DNA from: JABMPR01 sp964508765
GTDB taxonomy: Bacteria > Fidelibacterota > UBA8477 > JABMPR01
DNA: 64,000 nucleotides
Assembly: GCA_964508765.1 (NCBI GenBank)
Contig: CAZDVD010000004.1
Span: forward strand, 62,001 to 126,000
Direction of reading: 5' to 3'
The position numbers and the translations under genes are program-made. The notes under the pieces were generated by a model. That model searched no databases and had not been told where the DNA came from. It worked only from the letters and a program-made list of their open reading frames with translations. Numbering within the stretch: the stretch's first letter is position 1; each line of letters starts with the position of its first letter. This document shows positions 60,949 through 64,000 of the stretch, piece after piece.

Positions 60949-61578
60949 TCAATGTGTATCTTTTCCTTCAGAGAGATTCTCTTTGACGATGGCATAACGA
61001 TGAATGAGAAAAGCACTTACAATTGCCACAATCACAATGGATACAGCAGTATTATAGCGTTTGAGATAGACTCCGATCTGCTCCCAATTTTCACCAATTG
61101 TGCTACCCAGCCAAATTAAGGTGCCATTCCATAACAAGCTGGAAATGGTTGAGAGAATGATAACTTTCCAGATATTGAGTTTTCCGATCCCTGAAAAGAG
61201 CCCAACCACACTTCTCAGTCCTGCCAGAAAGCGGTTGATAAGCACAACGCCGTAACCCCATTTTTCAAACAAGAGTTCAACCCGCTGTAAGCTTTTTGGT
61301 GAAAACCAGGTCTGTTGTTTGGAGTACATAAATCCCCGTCCATACTTGTATCCCGCCAAATAGAGAGTGAGAAAACCCAGGACACTGCCCATGAGGGTTG
61401 TGACCAAGGCCATGGAAAAGGAAAGTTCACCTCGACCAACAAGGTAAGCACCAAAAATCAGGATGGTATCACCAGGAACAGGGGGGAAAATGTTTTCTAT
61501 ATAAGAGGCTAAAAAAACAGTAAGGAAAACCAGCCAGGCTGGCGATTGTTCGATAAAGCATAAGAGGGGTTCCAACAT
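60949..61578 (-). CDS. DedA/VTT family membrane protein
   Basis: A 209-residue DedA protein with the family motifs FPPVPGDTILIFGAYLVG, the glycine-rich GSVLGFLTLYLAGYKYG and NRFLAGLRSVVGLFSGIG. DedA proteins act in lipid transport or scrambling and proton-motive-force balance (for example undecaprenyl phosphate flipping); which one applies here is unknown. It has about five hydrophobic helices. Confidence 0.9.
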   Translation of the reverse strand: MLEPLLCFIEQSPAWLVFLTVFLASYIENIFPPVPGDTILIFGAYLVGRGELSFSMALVTTLMGSVLGFLTLYLAGYKYGRGFMYSKQQTWFSPKSLQRVELLFEKWGYGVVLINRFLAGLRSVVGLFSGIGKLNIWKVIILSTISSLLWNGTLIWLGSTIGENWEQIGVYLKRYNTAVSIVIVAIVSAFLIHRYAIVKENLSEGKDTH

Positions 61579-61593
61579 GTTAGAACAACTGGG

Positions 61594-62106
61594 TTATCGT
61601 TTTGAAAGGAAACAAACAGCCTGGGCAGCTACCGCATCTCCACTTCCAGTCATACCCATACCTTCTGTTGTTGTCGCTTTTACAGATACAAGATCAATGG
61701 GAATTTCCAGGGCATCTGCCAGGTGTTGGCGCATCTCTGGTAAAAACCCCATGACTTTGGGTCGCTGAAGTATAAGGGTCGCATCAAGATTTGAAACCCC
61801 ATAGCCCCGTTCCCGAATCAGGGAATTCACATGCTTCAAAAGATCGATGGAATAAACTCCTTCAAATTCAGGGGATGTATCTGGAAAATGTTGACCGATA
61901 TCCCCCAAGGCTAGCGCACCAAGAACAGCGTCTGCAATCGCGTGGGTTAGAGCGTCTCCATCAGAATGTCCCAATGTACCTTTTTCGAAAGGAATTTTAA
62001 CGCCGCCCAAAACCAAATCCCGACCTTCCACCAGACGATGGACATCATAGCCTGTACCTACTCTGAGGTTAGGGGTTAGGGGTTGGGTGTTAGACGTTTC
62101 ACTCAT
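61594..62106 (-). CDS. ispF: 2-C-methyl-D-erythritol 2,4-cyclodiphosphate synthase
   Basis: Closes the cyclic diphosphate in the MEP pathway. About 155 core residues include RVGTGYDVHRL (metal Asp and His), LGHSDGDALTHAIADAVLG, DIGQHFPDT and VKATTTEGMG. The first 13 residues (MSETSNTQPLTPN) are poorly conserved, so a later start is possible. It lies 15 bases upstream of the DedA gene. Confidence 0.96.
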   Translation of the reverse strand: MSETSNTQPLTPNLRVGTGYDVHRLVEGRDLVLGGVKIPFEKGTLGHSDGDALTHAIADAVLGALALGDIGQHFPDTSPEFEGVYSIDLLKHVNSLIRERGYGVSNLDATLILQRPKVMGFLPEMRQHLADALEIPIDLVSVKATTTEGMGMTGSGDAVAAQAVCFLSKR

Positions 62107-62121
62107 ACTATTTTACAATGC

Positions 62122-62149
62122 TCTCGCAAAGTGCGCAGAGACGCAAAGT
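62122..62149. repeat. Single arm of the family B repeat
   Basis: The stretch CTCGCAAAGTGCGCAGAGAC followed by GCAAAG resembles the arms of the inverted repeat at 40686-40834 (pattern CGCAAAG..CGC..AG..CGCAAA). It occupies most of the 91-base gap between ispF and queA. Confidence 0.5.
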
Positions 62150-62197
62150 TATTTAACCGCTCTTTTCGAGAATATTCGTGTCGACATAATTATACTT

Positions 62198-63253
62198 TTA
62201 CGAAATGAACATGGCATCGCCATAACTGAAAAAGCGATACTTCTCTTCGACTGCAATGTTATAGGCCTTGAGAATTTTCTCCTTGGATGAAAAGGCTGAA
62301 ACCAGCATGAGAAGCGTAGATTTAGGTTGGTGAAAATTGGTGATAATGCCATCAACCACCCTGAAAATATAGGGGGGATAAATGAACTTATTTGTCCAGC
62401 CATCACCTGGTTCCAACTCACGAGGATACATCACGGCTGATTCAAGAGCCCGTACGACCGTGGTCCCCACACCGATGATCCGCCGACCTTCTTCTTTAGC
62501 TTTTTTTATTGCGGTAACCGTTTCTTCAGGGACATTAAAATATTCAGCATCCATCTGATGCTTCGTGATGTCTTCAACATTTACCGGCCTGAAGGTTCCC
62601 AGTCCAACATGGAGGGTCACGTATTGAATTTCCACCCCTTTGGCCTTGGCCTTTTTCAAAAGTGCTTCAGTAAAATGCAATCCAGCAGTAGGAGCTGCCA
62701 CAGCACCACGATGCTTGGCATAGACAGTTTGATAACGATCTTTGTCATCATCATTGGCTTCACGAACGATATAGGGAGGCAATGGCCATTTACCGACTTC
62801 ATCAAGAATGGAATAGAAATCACCACCATTTTTATCAAAACGCACGACACGTCCACCCGAGACCGTATTGTCTACCACATCGCAGGTGATTTTGTCTTCG
62901 ATAACCAGCTTGTTACCAACTCTAACCTTGCGGGCAGGTTTCACCAGCGTTTCCCATAAATTGTTTCCCAATTCACGAAGCAAAAACAATTCGATTTCTG
63001 TGTCGGTTTTATCCTTGCGGGCATAGAGTCTTGATGGAAAAACTTTAGTATTATTGAGAACGAGAACATCTCCTGATTTTAGAGAATCTACCACATTCGA
63101 AAATTTGCTATGCTCCACTTCACCGGATTGGGCATCCATAACAAGCAATCTGGATCCATCACGTTTGGCGGTTGGATGTTGGGCAATTAACTCATTTGGT
63201 AATTCATAATCAAAATCAGATAAGGTCAGGGCTTTTGCGCGATCAAACAGCAT
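62198..63253 (-). CDS. queA: S-adenosylmethionine:tRNA ribosyltransferase-isomerase
   Basis: Makes epoxyqueuosine in tRNA wobble positions. The 351-residue protein has FDYELPNELIAQHPTAKRD, VLNNTKVFPSRLYARK, GAVAAPTAGLHFTEALL and VGLGTFRPVNVEDITKHQMD, which are diagnostic. The ruvB stop lies 3 bases upstream of its start, a gene pair often seen in bacteria. Confidence 0.97.
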   Translation of the reverse strand: MLFDRAKALTLSDFDYELPNELIAQHPTAKRDGSRLLVMDAQSGEVEHSKFSNVVDSLKSGDVLVLNNTKVFPSRLYARKDKTDTEIELFLLRELGNNLWETLVKPARKVRVGNKLVIEDKITCDVVDNTVSGGRVVRFDKNGGDFYSILDEVGKWPLPPYIVREANDDDKDRYQTVYAKHRGAVAAPTAGLHFTEALLKKAKAKGVEIQYVTLHVGLGTFRPVNVEDITKHQMDAEYFNVPEETVTAIKKAKEEGRRIIGVGTTVVRALESAVMYPRELEPGDGWTNKFIYPPYIFRVVDGIITNFHQPKSTLLMLVSAFSSKEKILKAYNIAVEEKYRFFSYGDAMFIS

Positions 63254-63256
63254 ATA

Positions 63257-64000
63257 TCATTCTTTCTTTCTTTGGAACATGTTGGTTTGGGATAACTCGG
63301 CTTTTAAAACAAAGCCTAAATGTCTATAAGCTTGAGGAGTTGCCTGTCTGCCACGGGCAGTTCGAACCAGAAACCCCTCCATAATCAAGAATGGTTCATA
63401 AACTTCTTCCAGGGTATTGGCTTCTTCACCAACTACTACTGAAAGCGAGCTTAGTCCAACAGGACCACCGTCAAATTTTTCTATAAGTGCCTTGAGTATG
63501 CGTTTATCCATATCATCGAGACCATACTCATCGACGTTTAACATGCCGAGGGCATCATCAGCTACTTGTTTGGTAATGGAGCCATTGCCTTTAACCTGGG
63601 CAAAATCTCGGGTCCTTCTAAGCAGGCGATTGGCAATACGAGGTGTGCCCCTGCTGCGACGGGCCAGCTCTAAGGCACCATCATCATCAATGGGAACATT
63701 TAAAATATTGGCTGAGCGTTTTACAATTAGTTGAAGCTGCTCTGGTTCATAAAAATCCATGCGGAGTACCACACCAAAACGAGCACGCATAGGGGGCGTT
63801 AAAAGACCAGCACGTGTGGTGGCACCAACCAGAGTGAATGGTTCAAGATTCAGCTGAACACTCCGAGCACTCGGCCCTTGATCAATCATGATGTCAATGC
63901 GATAGTCTTCCATGGCTGAATAGAGATATTCTTCAACTACAGGGTTCAAGCGATGCACTTCATCAATAAAAAAGACATCCCGCTCCTCGAGATTGGTGAG
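63257..64000 (-). CDS. ruvB: Holliday junction branch migration helicase RuvB (partial, N-terminus outside window)
   Basis: The frame is open to the right edge. About 247 residues are visible, starting within the AAA+ domain at LTNLEERDVFFIDEVHRLNP (Walker B). It continues with VGATTRAGLLTPPMRARFG (sensor 1), SRGTPRIANRLLRRTRDFA (sensor 2) and the winged-helix C-terminal domain with GGPVGLSSLSVVVGEE and GFLVRTARGRQAT. RuvB drives branch migration with RuvA. The Walker A part lies beyond the window. Confidence 0.97.
   Translation of the reverse strand, partial: LTNLEERDVFFIDEVHRLNPVVEEYLYSAMEDYRIDIMIDQGPSARSVQLNLEPFTLVGATTRAGLLTPPMRARFGVVLRMDFYEPEQLQLIVKRSANILNVPIDDDGALELARRSRGTPRIANRLLRRTRDFAQVKGNGSITKQVADDALGMLNVDEYGLDDMDKRILKALIEKFDGGPVGLSSLSVVVGEEANTLEEVYEPFLIMEGFLVRTARGRQATPQAYRHLGFVLKAELSQTNMFQRKKE

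Noticed and set aside
62040..62100. Short tandem TTAGGGG-like repeats at the start of ispF as a telomere-like or regulatory repeat
   Set aside because: Only two to three imperfect units lie within the variable N-terminal codons of ispF; chance is sufficient.
1..64000. CRISPR array or prophage
   Set aside because: No regularly spaced repeats and no phage structural or integrase genes were seen.

Overview
The window looks like a chromosome segment of a Gram-negative bacterium of the FCB superphylum (Fibrobacterota-Chlorobiota-Bacteroidota and relatives). The features pointing there are a DUF2723 membrane protein, a TonB-dependent receptor with an N-terminal carboxypeptidase-regulatory-like domain, a remnant of a type IX secretion C-terminal tail, several lipoproteins and a cytochrome c of the kind that accompanies clade II nitrous oxide reductases. 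An uncultured marine lineage such as Marinimicrobia/Neomarinimicrobiota is my best guess, but this is an inference without a database search. No phage, rRNA operon or CRISPR array is visible.

Region 1-29 kb is almost entirely minus strand and densely packed, with many 4-base start/stop overlaps. It holds a mechanosensitive channel, small enzymes and cupins, an AlkA-type glycosylase, an M16 protease lipoprotein, a PuuD/amidohydrolase/BtpA run, a GH3 glucosidase with an epimerase, a class D beta-lactamase, CstA, YihY, an ATP-cone/uridine-kinase-like fusion, RNase G and a B12-binding radical SAM protein. A highly structured 0.5 kb leader lies in front of the RNase G gene. A frameshifted CoA-binding gene and a T9SS-tail remnant mark gene decay.

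Region 29-42 kb is mostly plus strand: a DUF2007 gene behind a perfect 12-bp inverted repeat, an IS200-like element with REP-like hairpins, a RelE-type toxin-antitoxin pair, hisS, a SpoU-type methyltransferase, the DUF2723 protein, repair proteins (alkyltransferase-like protein, exonuclease III, MutM) and hydrolases. Dispersed palindromic repeats fill several gaps here.

Region 42-64 kb returns to the minus strand. An MFS transporter, a TonB-dependent receptor and a CarH-like cobalamin-binding MerR regulator lie in a row. Further on come a transaldolase-like gene, a Ptb-like gene, two DUF190 proteins (one with a long acidic tail), CrcB, a CPBP protease and a housekeeping block: ispE, tRNA-Gln, prs, rplY, pth, hppA, rpsF, rpsR, rplI. 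Near the right edge are a TonB-receptor pseudogene, an orphan cytochrome c, DedA, ispF, queA and the C-terminal part of ruvB, which runs off the window.
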